A stretch of 64,000 nucleotides of DNA from Jannaschia marina (lineage in GTDB: Bacteria > Pseudomonadota > Alphaproteobacteria > Rhodobacterales > Rhodobacteraceae). Positions 8,713-17,334 of this stretch are shown one piece after another. Within the stretch, counting starts at the first letter, position 1. Every line of letters starts with the position of its first letter. Below the pieces are notes generated by a model. It saw only the letters and a program-made list of their open reading frames with translations, searched no databases and was not told the origin of the DNA. Both the position numbers and the translations under genes were made by a program. Location: assembly GCF_013404595.1 (NCBI RefSeq), contig NZ_JABVAX010000002.1, forward strand, positions 124,001 to 188,000, written 5' to 3'.

Positions 8713-9591
8713 TCAGCCGAGAGCCACCTGCGCGCGCAGCCACTTGCGCAGCACGCGCAGGCGGTCCGACACCCGGCCGGGCAGGGTGACCATATAGTAG
8801 CCCAGTGGCTCCACCCCGAGCGCGCAGATCCGCACGAGGTTGCCCGCCGCGACCTCGCGCTGGACCACCGCACTCGGCATGACCACGACGCCGAGGCCCG
8901 CCATCGCCCCCGCGCGCGACAGCGCGTTCGTCTTCATCTGCCGGACGCGGAGGGCTTCGGGGTCGAGACCGGTCCGCGCGATTAGATCCTTGCGCTCGAT
9001 CACGTAGTCCTCGAGCAGCCATGGCAGGTCGCGCACATCGTCGAGTCCGGCCTCCGTCTTGCCGCCGAGCAGCTTCGGATGCGCCACGACCCAGAAGTCC
9101 CCGTCGGTCAGCAGCTCCGCCTCGACCCCGGGCCAGTCGCCCTCGCCCCAGCGGATCGCCATGTCGATGCCGTCGCCACGCAGGTCGGCCACCTCGATGT
9201 TCGGTTCGATGTTCACCTGGATGTCCGGGTGATTGACCCAGAAGTCGCCCATGCGCGGCATCAGCCACTCCGCCGCGAAGGAGGGCGTCACGGCGAGTGA
9301 GAGCGGCCGGCCTTCCGCGTCGGCCCGCAATTCCTCCACCGCCTCGGCCAGCGTGCCGAAGCCGGCACCCAACCCGTCGGCCAGCCGTCGACCCGCTTCC
9401 GTCACCGCCACACCGCGACCGTCCTTGCGGACGAGCGGCGTCGCCAATTCGCGCTCGAGGCCGCGAACGTGATGGGCGATCGCGGCGGGCGTGACGTTCA
9501 ACTCCCGCGCAGCGAGGCTGAACCCACCGAGCCGGGCGGCGGCTTCGAAGGCCCGCAGCGCGGCGAGAGAAGGGAGGCGAGACCAGTCCAT
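8713..9591 (-). CDS. LysR-family transcriptional regulator (GcvA-like)
   Basis: 292 aa. A winged helix-turn-helix occupies the N terminus (LPSLAALRAFEAAARLGGFSLAARELNVTPAAIAHHVRGLE, about residues 6-47), followed by the periplasmic-binding-protein-like effector domain. The spacing and SFAAEWLMPRMGDF resemble the GcvA/AmpR branch. It ends 4 bp from the VOC gene (convergent). Its promoter region is shared with the divergent 55-aa ORF at 9689. A 7-bp inverted repeat ATATGAT/ATCATAT (9590-9596, 9618-9624) straddles its start and could be an autoregulatory site. The regulated pathway is unknown. Confidence 0.9.
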   Translation of the reverse strand: MDWSRLPSLAALRAFEAAARLGGFSLAARELNVTPAAIAHHVRGLERELATPLVRKDGRGVAVTEAGRRLADGLGAGFGTLAEAVEELRADAEGRPLSLAVTPSFAAEWLMPRMGDFWVNHPDIQVNIEPNIEVADLRGDGIDMAIRWGEGDWPGVEAELLTDGDFWVVAHPKLLGGKTEAGLDDVRDLPWLLEDYVIERKDLIARTGLDPEALRVRQMKTNALSRAGAMAGLGVVVMPSAVVQREVAAGNLVRICALGVEPLGYYMVTLPGRVSDRLRVLRKWLRAQVALG

Positions 9592-9688
9592 ATGATAGCT
9601 CAGCTTTAAGTTTGGAAATCATATTCCGTTGCGACCGGCGCTTATCTGAACGAAATATAGGTCGAAATCAAATCGTGGAGGGCACGAC

Positions 9689-9856
9689 ATGAAAAACCGA
9701 CTCAATAAAACGCCCCTGCCGCAGATCAATCGCACGGCACGCGTCACGGCCCCCGGTCTGCAGATGACGCATGACATCGTCGTGCTCGAGCATCTGCGCC
9801 GCGAGAACGCCAAGCGCGTGCCGCAGCGCAACTGGGAGCGCCGCCTCGGCCGGTGA
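9689..9856 (+). CDS. Small basic hypothetical protein (55 aa)
   Basis: An ORF of 55 codons with ATG at 9689, preceded by GTGGAGGG at a good distance. The product is highly basic, starts MKNRLNKTPLPQINRTARVT, and ends with a cluster of Arg (RENAKRVPQRNWERRLGR). It has no signal peptide, no membrane segment and no Cys. It sits divergently from the LysR regulator and convergent with the sirtuin gene. The AT-rich start changes to GC-rich codon use typical of the genome, which supports real coding. Function unknown; possibly nucleic-acid binding given its charge, but that is a guess. Confidence 0.55.
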   Translation: MKNRLNKTPLPQINRTARVTAPGLQMTHDIVVLEHLRRENAKRVPQRNWERRLGR

Positions 9857-9894
9857 TCCCCGGCCCCGCGCGCCCTGTCCCCCGGCGCGCGGGG

Positions 9895-10575
9895 CTACTC
9901 GCTGCGCATTTCCGCGACCCAGGCCGGCACCAGTTCGGTCGCCGGCCCGATGCGGCTCTCGTCGAAGGTGCTGCCAGAGGCTTCGAGGTTCAACTCCAGC
10001 GTCCGCGCGCCCGCCTCTCGCGCCAGATGAACGAAGCCGGCCGCCGGATAGACGGTACCAGACGTTCCGATACTGACGAAAAGCGCGGCCTCCGACAGGA
10101 GGGCCTCGATCCGTTCCATCCGATAGGGGATCTCGCCGAACCAGACGACGTCGGGCCGCGTCGCCTGTGCGCCGCAGGCGGCGCAGGCGTCATCGGCTGC
10201 CATGACATCCGGCGCATCCCATCGCGCGCCGCAGGCATGGCAGAGCGCACGTGACAACTCCCCGTGCATGTGGATGACCCCGGTCGCCCCCGCCCGTTCC
10301 AGCAGGTCGTCGACGTTCTGCGTCACGAGCGTCACGTCCGGCTCCGCCGAGAGCTGCGCCAGCGCGCGATGGGCGGCATTGGGCGCGGCCGCGGCCATGT
10401 TCGCCCGGCGCGCATTGTAGAACTCGAGCACCAGCGCTGGGTCGCGGGCGAAACCTTCGGGCGTCGCCACCTCCGACAGGTCGTATTGCGTCCAGAGCCC
10501 GTCCACGTCGCGAAACGTGCCGAGCCCCGATTCCGCGCTCAGACCCGCTCCTGACAATACGACAACAGGTTTCAT
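9895..10575 (-). CDS. cobB: NAD-dependent protein deacylase (sirtuin, CobB type)
   Basis: 226 aa class III sirtuin. Visible: NAD-binding GAGLSAESGLGTFRD (residues 9-23), TQNVDDLLERAG, catalytic His in HMHGE, a four-Cys zinc site (CHAC ... CAAC) and GTSGTVYPAAG. The segment FYNARR carries the Tyr and Arg that in SIRT5/CobB bind acidic acyl groups, so desuccinylase/demalonylase activity is likely besides deacetylation. The start is the ATG at 10575, which gives a normal N terminus; the longer open frame upstream overlaps the divergent protease gene region. Cytoplasmic. Unrelated to cobalamin genes despite the symbol. Confidence 0.92.
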   Translation of the reverse strand: MKPVVVLSGAGLSAESGLGTFRDVDGLWTQYDLSEVATPEGFARDPALVLEFYNARRANMAAAAPNAAHRALAQLSAEPDVTLVTQNVDDLLERAGATGVIHMHGELSRALCHACGARWDAPDVMAADDACAACGAQATRPDVVWFGEIPYRMERIEALLSEAALFVSIGTSGTVYPAAGFVHLAREAGARTLELNLEASGSTFDESRIGPATELVPAWVAEMRSE

Positions 10576-10657
10576 TTCCCGCCCCTCTTTCGCGTCCCGA
10601 ACGCTAGCGGCTCCTCCGCTGTCGTGCCAGTTTGCCGACAACCGAGACCGAGGCCCC

Positions 10658-11335
10658 ATGTTCGACCATTCCGCCCCCCCGATCCTGAGTTTCCGCGGCC
10701 CGATGGGCATCCCCGTGAACGTGGTGCCCAGCTTCCTGATGCTGGCCCTCATCTTCATGATGTTCGACCCGAGCCTCGATGGCGCGATCTTCTTCGGCCT
10801 CGTCGTCGTGTCGATCTTCCTGCACGAACTCGGGCATGCCTGGGGCTGCCGGGTGCAGGGCGTGCCGGTCACCAAGATCGTGCTCTGGGGCGGTGGCGGG
10901 CTCTGCTTTCACCGGCCCGAGCCCGACCCGAAGCGCGACGAACTCATCGTTGCCATGGGGCCCATCGTGAACCTCGCGATCTGGGCGGTCGCCTCGCTCT
11001 CGGCGCAATGGGGTTTCTCCTCGGCCGCGGCCTCGCCGATGGTTTACGAGGCGGCCGGCTGGCTCTGGCAGCTTGCGTGGATCAACCTCTTCCTCTTCGG
11101 GATCAACATGCTCCCGGTCAGTCCGCTCGACGGTGGGCGCCTCTTCTATCTCTGGCTGAGGCGGCTTCTGCCGATGCGCACGGCGGGCCGGGCGGCGGGG
11201 GTCGTCGGCACCGTGATCGCGGTCGCCTGGGTGCCGGCGATGATCTACCTCTTCATGACCTACGGCGTGCTGCTGTTCTTCATGCCCTCGATCGGGCACC
11301 ACCTCGCCCTCGCGCGGGGGGACTACCTGCCCTAG
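10658..11335 (+). CDS. M50 family (site-2-protease-like) membrane metalloprotease
   Basis: 225 aa integral membrane protein with about five or six hydrophobic segments. Zinc-binding HELGH lies at residues 56-60 in the second membrane segment, and the third ligand motif NMLPVSPLDGGRLF lies near residue 151. This is the compact, PDZ-less form of the family (SpoIVFB/Rv2625c-like) rather than RseP. Such proteases cut transmembrane substrates; no anti-sigma factor is adjacent, so the substrate is unknown. It is divergent from the sirtuin gene and convergent with the 169-aa exported protein. Confidence 0.88.
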   Translation: MFDHSAPPILSFRGPMGIPVNVVPSFLMLALIFMMFDPSLDGAIFFGLVVVSIFLHELGHAWGCRVQGVPVTKIVLWGGGGLCFHRPEPDPKRDELIVAMGPIVNLAIWAVASLSAQWGFSSAAASPMVYEAAGWLWQLAWINLFLFGINMLPVSPLDGGRLFYLWLRRLLPMRTAGRAAGVVGTVIAVAWVPAMIYLFMTYGVLLFFMPSIGHHLALARGDYLP

Positions 11336-11362
11336 GGGCCGGCAGGCTGGCTGGCGTCATGG

Positions 11363-11872
11363 CTAACCGCAGGTCTGCCCGTCGCAGACCTGCAGCGCCC
11401 GGATCCACTCCGACCACTCCAGCAGATCCTCGCGCGGCGGGCTCACCACCCAGCTGCGCTGCACCGCGAAGAGCACGTCGTCGCCCTCGATCACGCGCAG
11501 GAGGCTGATCTCCGGGCGGCCCGAGACGTCGTGGTTCGGGCAGGCATGGATCGACATCGTCGAGCGCCGGCCACCGGCCTCGAAGACCTCCGGATCCATG
11601 TCGAAGGCCCGTGCGCACCGCGCCAGCAGGTCGGCCGAGAGGCCGGCCACGAACCCCGGCGCGTCGAGCCCCGTGCCGCGCAGCTCGGCCACCGTGATCG
11701 CATCGGTCCAGCCGTCGAGCGCCTGCCCCTCGCCCACGTAATCCGTCAGGCGGACCGCGCCGCTGTCGCTCACGTGGACGCCGGTGAAGCCCGCGGGCGG
11801 GAAGAAGCGCAGCGTCTCCTCGGCCGTGGCCGGTGCGGCGAACACCAGCGCCGCGACGATCAGGCTACGCAC
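11363..11872 (-). CDS. Exported hypothetical protein
   Basis: 169 aa with a clean signal peptide (MRSLIVAALVFAAPATAEE). Four cysteines are present in the mature part, including CPNH and the C-terminal CDGQTCG, so disulfides in the periplasm are likely. No recognised domain. It overlaps the upstream lipoprotein gene by eight bases, so the two are co-transcribed and probably functionally linked. It is typical of the many short exported proteins of Rhodobacteraceae without assigned function. Confidence 0.7.
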   Translation of the reverse strand: MRSLIVAALVFAAPATAEETLRFFPPAGFTGVHVSDSGAVRLTDYVGEGQALDGWTDAITVAELRGTGLDAPGFVAGLSADLLARCARAFDMDPEVFEAGGRRSTMSIHACPNHDVSGRPEISLLRVIEGDDVLFAVQRSWVVSPPREDLLEWSEWIRALQVCDGQTCG

Positions 11873-12227
11873 AATTGCGCTCGGCGGCGGCGACGAAGTC
11901 CTTGTAGCGCCGCCAGAACCGCTCGTCGCCCGCGCGGTCGGACTGCCGCGTGACCTGCGCCAGATGCGGGTCGCGGAAGAAGGCCACGGCGCGCGATTGC
12001 TCGCCCCGGCTCAGCGAGAGATTGGCGGTCGCCTGCACACAGCCACAGAGGCTGCTCGATGCGGCGCGCCGGTCTGCGCGCAGGCAGGCGGTGTGGATCG
12101 GCCCCGTCGCGAAGGCGCGCACGCCGGCCGACGGCCCGTCGGATCGCCCGCCCCCGCAGGCGGACAGGACAACGGCCAACGCGAGCGCACCAAGGGCCCG
12201 CCTGCCGGTCGATCTGGTCGGATTCAT
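11865..12227 (-). CDS. Putative lipoprotein (120 aa)
   Basis: A lipoprotein signal peptide ends in the lipobox VVLSAC with Cys24, followed by Gly-rich linker GGG. The mature part contains CLRADRRAASSSLCGCVQATANLSLS and ends AAERNCA, so further disulfides are possible. The start ATG at 12227 is chosen because it opens the signal sequence; the same frame is open for 1 kb upstream only as antisense of the ABC-F gene. First gene of a two-gene unit with the overlapping exported protein. Not assigned to a family with certainty. Confidence 0.68.
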   Translation of the reverse strand: MNPTRSTGRRALGALALAVVLSACGGGRSDGPSAGVRAFATGPIHTACLRADRRAASSSLCGCVQATANLSLSRGEQSRAVAFFRDPHLAQVTRQSDRAGDERFWRRYKDFVAAAERNCA

Positions 12228-12356
12228 CAGCTGCTCAGCCTCCGCTCCTATGTTTTGCGGAAAGGATGCCAGAGCCACGTGCGGCTGACAATCGCCTGCG
12301 ACGTCTTGATCACGCCGAGGCGAACAGGATGTGTCGCGAAGGCACAGCCGCATCGG

Positions 12357-12385
12357 TTGAACCGCCGCCGCGACCCCGCTACGAT
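12357..12385 (+). promoter_or_regulatory. Probable sigma-70 promoter of the ABC-F gene
   Basis: TTGAAC and TACGAT are spaced by exactly 17 bp. The expected transcript start is near 12392, giving a leader of about 75 bases before the ABC-F start at 12468. Confidence 0.55.
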
Positions 12386-12410
12386 GAGAGCAGCAGAAGG
12401 ACCACGCCCC

Positions 12411-12434
12411 ATGGATTGCACGCTCGCTCACTGA
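12411..12434 (+). CDS. Candidate 7-aa leader peptide (MDCTLAH) upstream of ABC-F
   Basis: An ATG followed by six sense codons and TGA. It has a good ribosome binding site, AGAAGGA at 12395-12401, nine bases upstream, better than that of the ABC-F gene itself. It lies between a promoter-like element and the ABC-F start. Its first codons can pair with bases 12455-12465 just before the ABC-F ATG. This layout is the one used for ribosome-stalling control of antibiotic-resistance genes. Evidence is positional and structural only. Confidence 0.35.
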   Translation: MDCTLAH

Positions 12435-12467
12435 ACCCGCCCACGGTTTCCAAATGCGAGTCCATCC

Positions 12468-14042
12468 ATGCCCTCCATCGTCCTTTCCAGCCTCAGCTGG
12501 CACACCCCCGACAACACGCCCCTCTTTTCCGATCTCGACCTGACGTTCGGCCCGCATCGTACCGGCCTCGTCGGGCGCAACGGCACTGGCAAGACCACAC
12601 TGCTGCGTCTCATCGCCGGCGAACTCGCCCCCCGGTCGGGGCAGATCACACGCCCGCCGACGCTCGGCCTCCTGTCGCAGACGCCGGATGCGCGCCCCGA
12701 TACCACGCTGGCCGATCTCTTCGGCGTCTCCGAGGAGCTGGCCCGGCTGGCCCGGGCCGATCGCGGGGAGGCGACCGAAGACGATCTCGCCCGCGCCGAC
12801 TGGACGCTCGAAACCCGCCTCGCGGCGGCGCTCGGGGCGATGGGGCTCGACCAACCACCCGAGACGCCCCTCGCGGCGCTCTCGGGCGGGCAGGTGACGC
12901 GCGCCGGCCTGGCGGCGCTGATGTTCGCAGCCCCCGATGCCCTTCTGCTCGACGAGCCGACGAACCATCTCGACCGTGCCGGGCGTGCCCTCGTGATGGA
13001 GGCGGTATCGGCCTGGCGCGGCTGCCTCGTGGTGGCAAGCCACGACCGGGTGCTGCTCGACCGCATGGATGCCATCGTGGAGCTGACGACGCTCGGGGCC
13101 CGCACCTTCGGCGGCAACTACACCTTCTATCGTGGGGCGAAGGCCGCCGAGCTGTCGACGGCCGCGGCGACGCTGGCGCGCGCGGAACGGGACGTCGTCG
13201 AGACGCGCGCACGGGCGCAGCTTGCCCACGAACGCAAGGCCCGCACCGACCGGCAGGGGCGGCAGCTACGGGCCTCGGGAAGCCAGTCGAAACTGGTCCT
13301 CGACGCTGCGAAGGAGCGCAGCGAAGGCTCGGGCGGGTCGGCCGCGCGGCTCCGTCAGCGACAGCAGGAAGCCGCTGCTGACGCGCTTGAGACGGCCCGG
13401 GCTGCGCTCGAAGTGCTTGAGCCGCTCGCCATCGACATTCCGCCATCGGGCCTTGCGACGGGCCGCGACGTGCTTCGGGTCGACGATCTGCGGTTCGCCT
13501 ACCCGGGCGGGGCACCTGTGCTTGACGGCGTGTCGCTTGCCATCCGCGGGCCGGAACGCATTGCCCTCGACGGCCGGAACGGGGCGGGCAAGTCGACCCT
13601 GCTCGCCTGCATCAACGGCGATCTGGTGCCCGAGGGCGGATCGGTCGCGCTTGAGGTTCCGGCCGGGCTGCTCGATCAGGATCTGAGTCTTCTCGACCCC
13701 GACGAGACGGTGCGCGAGGCCTTCGCGCGCCTCGACCCGGAGGCGAGCGAGAATGCCCGCCGCGCCGTCCTCGCCCGTTTTCTTTTCCGCGGAGAGGACG
13801 CTCACCGTCGCATCGGCACACTCAGCGGCGGGCAGCGGCTCCGCGCCGGGCTCGCGGTCACGCTCGGGCACAGCCGGCCGCGACAGCTTCTCCTGCTCGA
13901 CGAGCCGAGCAACCATCTCGACGTCGAGGCTATCGAGACGCTCGAGGCCGCGCTGCGCGCCTTTGACGGCGCGCTGCTGGTCGTCAGCCACGATACGGCG
14001 TTTCTGGACCGCATCGGCATTGACCGGCGGGTTGCCCTGTAG
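12468..14042 (+). CDS. ABC-F family ATPase (ribosome-associated type)
   Basis: 524 aa soluble protein with two nucleotide-binding domains and no membrane segments. Domain 1 has Walker A GRNGTGKTT, signature LSGGQ and Walker B LLLDEPTNHLD. A charged linker rich in Arg/Glu/Ala follows at roughly residues 230-320. Domain 2 has GRNGAGKST, LSGGQ and LLLLDEPSNHLD. ABC-F proteins act on the ribosome, as translation factors or as antibiotic-protection proteins; this one cannot be placed by eye. The native ribosome binding site is weak, and a leader ORF precedes it (12411). Convergent with the DEAD-box helicase gene. Confidence 0.9.
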   Translation: MPSIVLSSLSWHTPDNTPLFSDLDLTFGPHRTGLVGRNGTGKTTLLRLIAGELAPRSGQITRPPTLGLLSQTPDARPDTTLADLFGVSEELARLARADRGEATEDDLARADWTLETRLAAALGAMGLDQPPETPLAALSGGQVTRAGLAALMFAAPDALLLDEPTNHLDRAGRALVMEAVSAWRGCLVVASHDRVLLDRMDAIVELTTLGARTFGGNYTFYRGAKAAELSTAAATLARAERDVVETRARAQLAHERKARTDRQGRQLRASGSQSKLVLDAAKERSEGSGGSAARLRQRQQEAAADALETARAALEVLEPLAIDIPPSGLATGRDVLRVDDLRFAYPGGAPVLDGVSLAIRGPERIALDGRNGAGKSTLLACINGDLVPEGGSVALEVPAGLLDQDLSLLDPDETVREAFARLDPEASENARRAVLARFLFRGEDAHRRIGTLSGGQRLRAGLAVTLGHSRPRQLLLLDEPSNHLDVEAIETLEAALRAFDGALLVVSHDTAFLDRIGIDRRVAL

Positions 14043-14054
14043 GCGACCGACGTG

Positions 14055-15323
14055 TCAGGCGCTCTGGCGGCTGCGCCGGCGACGCTGGCCGCCGGGCTTG
14101 CCGCCGCCGCCGCGGCGCTGGCCGCCACCGGGCTTCGGCCCGCCGCCACGCCGTCCGCCGCGCTGCTGCTTGGGCTTCGCCTCTTCCTGTGCGGGGGTCC
14201 AGCGACTGCCGGAGGCCACGGGGATCTTGGTCTTCAGAATCCGCTCGATGTCCTTCAGCTCCGCCATCTCGTCGGGTGCGCAGAGCGTCACTGCCGCGCC
14301 CTCGCGCCCGGCCCGCGCGGTACGGCCGATCCGGTGCACGTACGTCTCGGGCACGTTGGGCAATTCGTAGTTGTAGACGTGCTTGACGACCGGGATGTCG
14401 AGCCCCCGCGCGGCCACGTCCGTCGCCACCAGCACCGGCGCATCGCCGTTGGTGAAGGCTTCGAGGGCGCGCGTCCGCTGCCCTTGGCTGCGGTTGCCGT
14501 GGATCGCCACCGCGTTCACGCCCGCCTTCGTCAGCTGCTTGGCCAGCCGGTCGGACCCGTGCTTCGTGCGGGCGAAGACGAGCGCCGCCTCGGCGGGATG
14601 CCCACGCAGCAGATCGAGGAGCAGCCCCGGCTTCTCGGCCTTGGCGATGAAGTGGATCGACTGTTCGATCTTGTCCGCGGTCTGGCCCGAGACGGCCACC
14701 TGCACCCGCACCGGCCGGTCGAGATAGGTCGCGGCGAGGCTCTCCATGTCCTTCGGCATCGTCGCCGAAAACAGAAGCGTCTGCCGCTCCTTCGGCAGTT
14801 TCGGCTCGATCTGGCGCAGGGCGTGGATGAAGCCCATGTCGAGCATCTGGTCGGCCTCGTCGAGCACGAGGAAATGCGTCGCCGACAGGTCCACCGCGCC
14901 GCGGTCCATCAGGTCGATCAGCCGCCCTGGCGTCGCCACCAGCAGGTCGACGCCCCGCTCCAGCCGCTTGATCTGCGGGTTGATGCCCACGCCGCCGACG
15001 ACCTGCGCCACCCGCAGGTGCGAGTTGCGGATGAAGCCCTGCAGGCTCTCGCCGATCTGCGCGACGAGTTCCCGCGTCGGCGCGAGGATGAGCGCGCGGG
15101 CCCGCCGCTTCTCGGGGCGCACGTCACCTTCGAGCAGGTGCTGCACCAGCGGCAGGCCGAAGGCCGCCGTCTTGCCGGTGCCCGTCTGGGCAAGGCCCAT
15201 CACGTCGCGGCCGTCGAGCGCGGGCGGGATCGCCTGTTTCTGGATCGGGGTCGGATCCTTGATGCCCATCTCTTCGAGGGCGGTGATGAGGCGGGGCTTA
15301 AGCCCCAGCATGTCGAAATCCAT
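14055..15323 (-). CDS. DEAD-box RNA helicase (RhlE-like)
   Basis: 422 aa. Motifs in order: Q motif near PTPIQKQAIPPAL, Walker A AQTGTGKT, PTRELVAQ, TPGRL, DEAD in VLDEADQML, SAT, ARGLDIP, HRIGRTARAG. The C terminus after about residue 365 is a basic Gly/Arg/Lys-rich tail (RGGRRGGGPKPGG), typical of RhlE-type helicases and used for RNA binding. Likely roles are ribosome assembly and mRNA turnover. The ATG at 15323 gives the conserved start MDFDMLGLKPRL. The 290-bp 5' region up to the lipoprotein gene suggests a long leader, as is common for cold-regulated DEAD-box genes. Confidence 0.92.
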   Translation of the reverse strand: MDFDMLGLKPRLITALEEMGIKDPTPIQKQAIPPALDGRDVMGLAQTGTGKTAAFGLPLVQHLLEGDVRPEKRRARALILAPTRELVAQIGESLQGFIRNSHLRVAQVVGGVGINPQIKRLERGVDLLVATPGRLIDLMDRGAVDLSATHFLVLDEADQMLDMGFIHALRQIEPKLPKERQTLLFSATMPKDMESLAATYLDRPVRVQVAVSGQTADKIEQSIHFIAKAEKPGLLLDLLRGHPAEAALVFARTKHGSDRLAKQLTKAGVNAVAIHGNRSQGQRTRALEAFTNGDAPVLVATDVAARGLDIPVVKHVYNYELPNVPETYVHRIGRTARAGREGAAVTLCAPDEMAELKDIERILKTKIPVASGSRWTPAQEEAKPKQQRGGRRGGGPKPGGGQRRGGGGKPGGQRRRRSRQSA

Positions 15324-15553
15324 AATGGTCCTTCGCGCCCCGGTGGGCGCCGGCTGGCACGCCACAGCGGGCGCGCGGTGAGGGGTCACGGAGCCGTGGT
15401 GGCCCGTGCTGCCCTGGCGTGATCCTTGGGGAAGCATCCTGCCCGTCGTTGGGAGCGTCCGTCGCGGACGCCCGGCTCACGCGGCCCGAGGGGAGGTGGC
15501 GCTGAGATGGGGCAGCGGCGTGCCGCTGTCAAGCCGGCAGCCGGCCGGACAGG

Positions 15554-15577
15554 AAAAGGGCGACCCGAGGGCCGCCC
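15554..15577 (-). terminator. Rho-independent terminator of the acidic lipoprotein gene
   Basis: Read on the minus strand: an 8-bp stem GGGCGGCC / GGTCGCCC with loop CTCG, then TTTT. It starts 37 bp after the stop of the 15615 gene and separates it from the helicase transcript. The remaining bases to 15323 hold no ORF I can support. Confidence 0.75.
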
Positions 15578-15614
15578 GAAACCGGTTCTCGTTTTCGAAG
15601 AGCGAAGAAGAGGA

Positions 15615-15848
15615 TCAATCCTCTTCGTCGTCGCCGTCGTCATCATCGTCATCGTCGCCATCGAAATCGGCGTCGAAATCGCCGCCGCCACCGGCGACGA
15701 CCGTGGGCGTGCTGATGACGTCGCCGCGCTTGGTGAAGATCGGTTGGGCGGGCTGTTGCACCACGACGGGCTCGGGGCTGCTGCAGGCGGCAAGGACGAC
15801 AGCGGCGGTGCCGGTCAGGAGAGCGAAACGTGCGGTGTTGCGGGTCAT
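15615..15848 (-). CDS. Small lipoprotein with poly-aspartate tail
   Basis: 77 aa. Signal peptide MTRNTARFALLTGTAAVVLAAC has a lipobox ending in Cys22, so it is lipid-anchored. The short mature part (SSPEPVVVQQPAQPIFTKRGDVISTP) leads to a Gly linker and a strongly acidic tail in which about 17 of the last 22 residues are Asp or Glu. No enzymatic domain is possible at this size; the tail could bind Ca2+ or other cations at the cell envelope. Own terminator downstream. Conserved N-terminal lipobox and codon use argue that it is real. Confidence 0.75.
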   Translation of the reverse strand: MTRNTARFALLTGTAAVVLAACSSPEPVVVQQPAQPIFTKRGDVISTPTVVAGGGGDFDADFDGDDDDDDDGDDEED

Positions 15849-15976
15849 TTGGTATTCCTACACTTGTACTAGTTCGGTCAAACGCGACCGTCGCGCGTAG
15901 GTTCCATGGTATCCTGTAAAAAAATCAATCTGATGCAGGTCGCCTGATCCCGCATGGCGACGCGAAGGAGATTCCC

Positions 15977-17260
15977 ATGAGACCCGCCCTGTTCCTCGGC
16001 CTGGCCTGTGCGGCCGCCGTTCCCGCCCTCGCCGAGAACCCGATCGACGTCATCCGCCCCGACGCGCCCGAGCTGGCAGCCCCCGGTCCGCACCCCGTCG
16101 GCGTGCGCACGATGACCTTCACCGATCCGGGCCGGATCGACGTGCTGGCCTCCGACAGCGAGATCGTCACCGGCGACCGCTCGATCACCGTCGAGGTCTG
16201 GTATCCCGCGGCCGAGGGCACGCCGCCCGGCACCACCTACGAGACCGTGCTGCGCGACGGGGAAACGCCGGTCACGCTCACCGGCGCGGCGGCGCGCGAG
16301 GCCGCCCCGGCCGAGGGCCGCTTCCCCCTCGTCGTCATCAGCCACGGCTATCCGGGCAACCGGTTCCTGATGTCGCATCTGGGCGAGAACCTCGCCTCCA
16401 AGGGCTACGTCGCCGTGTCCGCCGACCATCCCGAGAGCACCTACTCCGATCAGAAAGCCTTCATTTCGACCCTCGTGAACCGCCCCGTCGACCAGGCCTT
16501 CCTCGTCGAGACGATGGCGACGCTCGGCGGCGACATCGGTGCGATCACCGATGCCGACCGCACCGCCGTCATCGGCTATTCCATGGGGGGCTACGGCGCG
16601 CTTATCTTCGGCGGAGCCGGTTTGAGCGATCTGGCCGTGACCCGCGCCTTCCCCGAGGCCCTGACCCACCACCTGGGCCTCCTCCACCGCAACGCCGCGG
16701 GGTCCGACGACCATGCCGCCCTCGTGGACGACCGCGTGAAGGCCGTCGTCGCCATCGGCCCCTGGGGCCGCAACCGCGACTTCTGGGATGCCGAGAGCCT
16801 CTCGGGCCTCGAAAAGCCCCTCCTGCTGATCGCCGGCGGGCAGGACGACGTCTCCGAATATCCCGCCATGCGGCAGATCTTCGAGGAGACGACGGGCACC
16901 ACTCGCCATCTCCTCACCTTCGTCGGCGCGAACCACAACGCCGCCGCCCCCATCCCGGCCCCGGCCGAGAGCTACGAGATCTCGGAGAAACTCGGCTGGG
17001 CCCCCTTCGAGCACTACGCCGATGCCGTCTGGGATACGGTCCGGATGAACAACGTCACCCAGCACTTCACGACGGCCTTCCTCGACCTGCACCTGAAGGA
17101 CGATCAGAGCCGCGCACCCTATCTCGACCTCGTCGAAGTTGCCGAGGAGGGAGTTTTCGCCATGGAAGACGACCAGCCGACCGACGCGCATACCTACTGG
17201 ACGGGGTTCCCCGACCGCACGGCCAAGGGCCTGACGTGGGAGACCTTGGAAGAGGAGTAG
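15977..17260 (+). CDS. Exported alpha/beta hydrolase (dienelactone-hydrolase / PAF-acetylhydrolase-like)
   Basis: 427 aa. Signal peptide MRPALFLGLACAAAVPALA at the N terminus. Alpha/beta-hydrolase core: oxyanion-hole segment SHGYPGN at residues 122-128, nucleophile elbow GYSMGGYG with Ser202, acid candidate Asp in AGGQDD, and catalytic His in GANHNAA. The length and the WYPAAEG segment match the group of platelet-activating-factor acetylhydrolase-like or dienelactone-hydrolase-like esterases. Substrate unknown; a periplasmic esterase is the safe call. A ribosome binding site, GAAGGAG, precedes the ATG. Monocistronic and convergent with the MFS gene. Confidence 0.86.
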   Translation: MRPALFLGLACAAAVPALAENPIDVIRPDAPELAAPGPHPVGVRTMTFTDPGRIDVLASDSEIVTGDRSITVEVWYPAAEGTPPGTTYETVLRDGETPVTLTGAAAREAAPAEGRFPLVVISHGYPGNRFLMSHLGENLASKGYVAVSADHPESTYSDQKAFISTLVNRPVDQAFLVETMATLGGDIGAITDADRTAVIGYSMGGYGALIFGGAGLSDLAVTRAFPEALTHHLGLLHRNAAGSDDHAALVDDRVKAVVAIGPWGRNRDFWDAESLSGLEKPLLLIAGGQDDVSEYPAMRQIFEETTGTTRHLLTFVGANHNAAAPIPAPAESYEISEKLGWAPFEHYADAVWDTVRMNNVTQHFTTAFLDLHLKDDQSRAPYLDLVEVAEEGVFAMEDDQPTDAHTYWTGFPDRTAKGLTWETLEEE

Positions 17261-17334
17261 GGAGGGAGCGATCCGTTCGCAGTGAACGTCGGCTTCGGCC
17301 CGGTTGCGGAAGACCGCGTGTGCGCGGATGGCCG

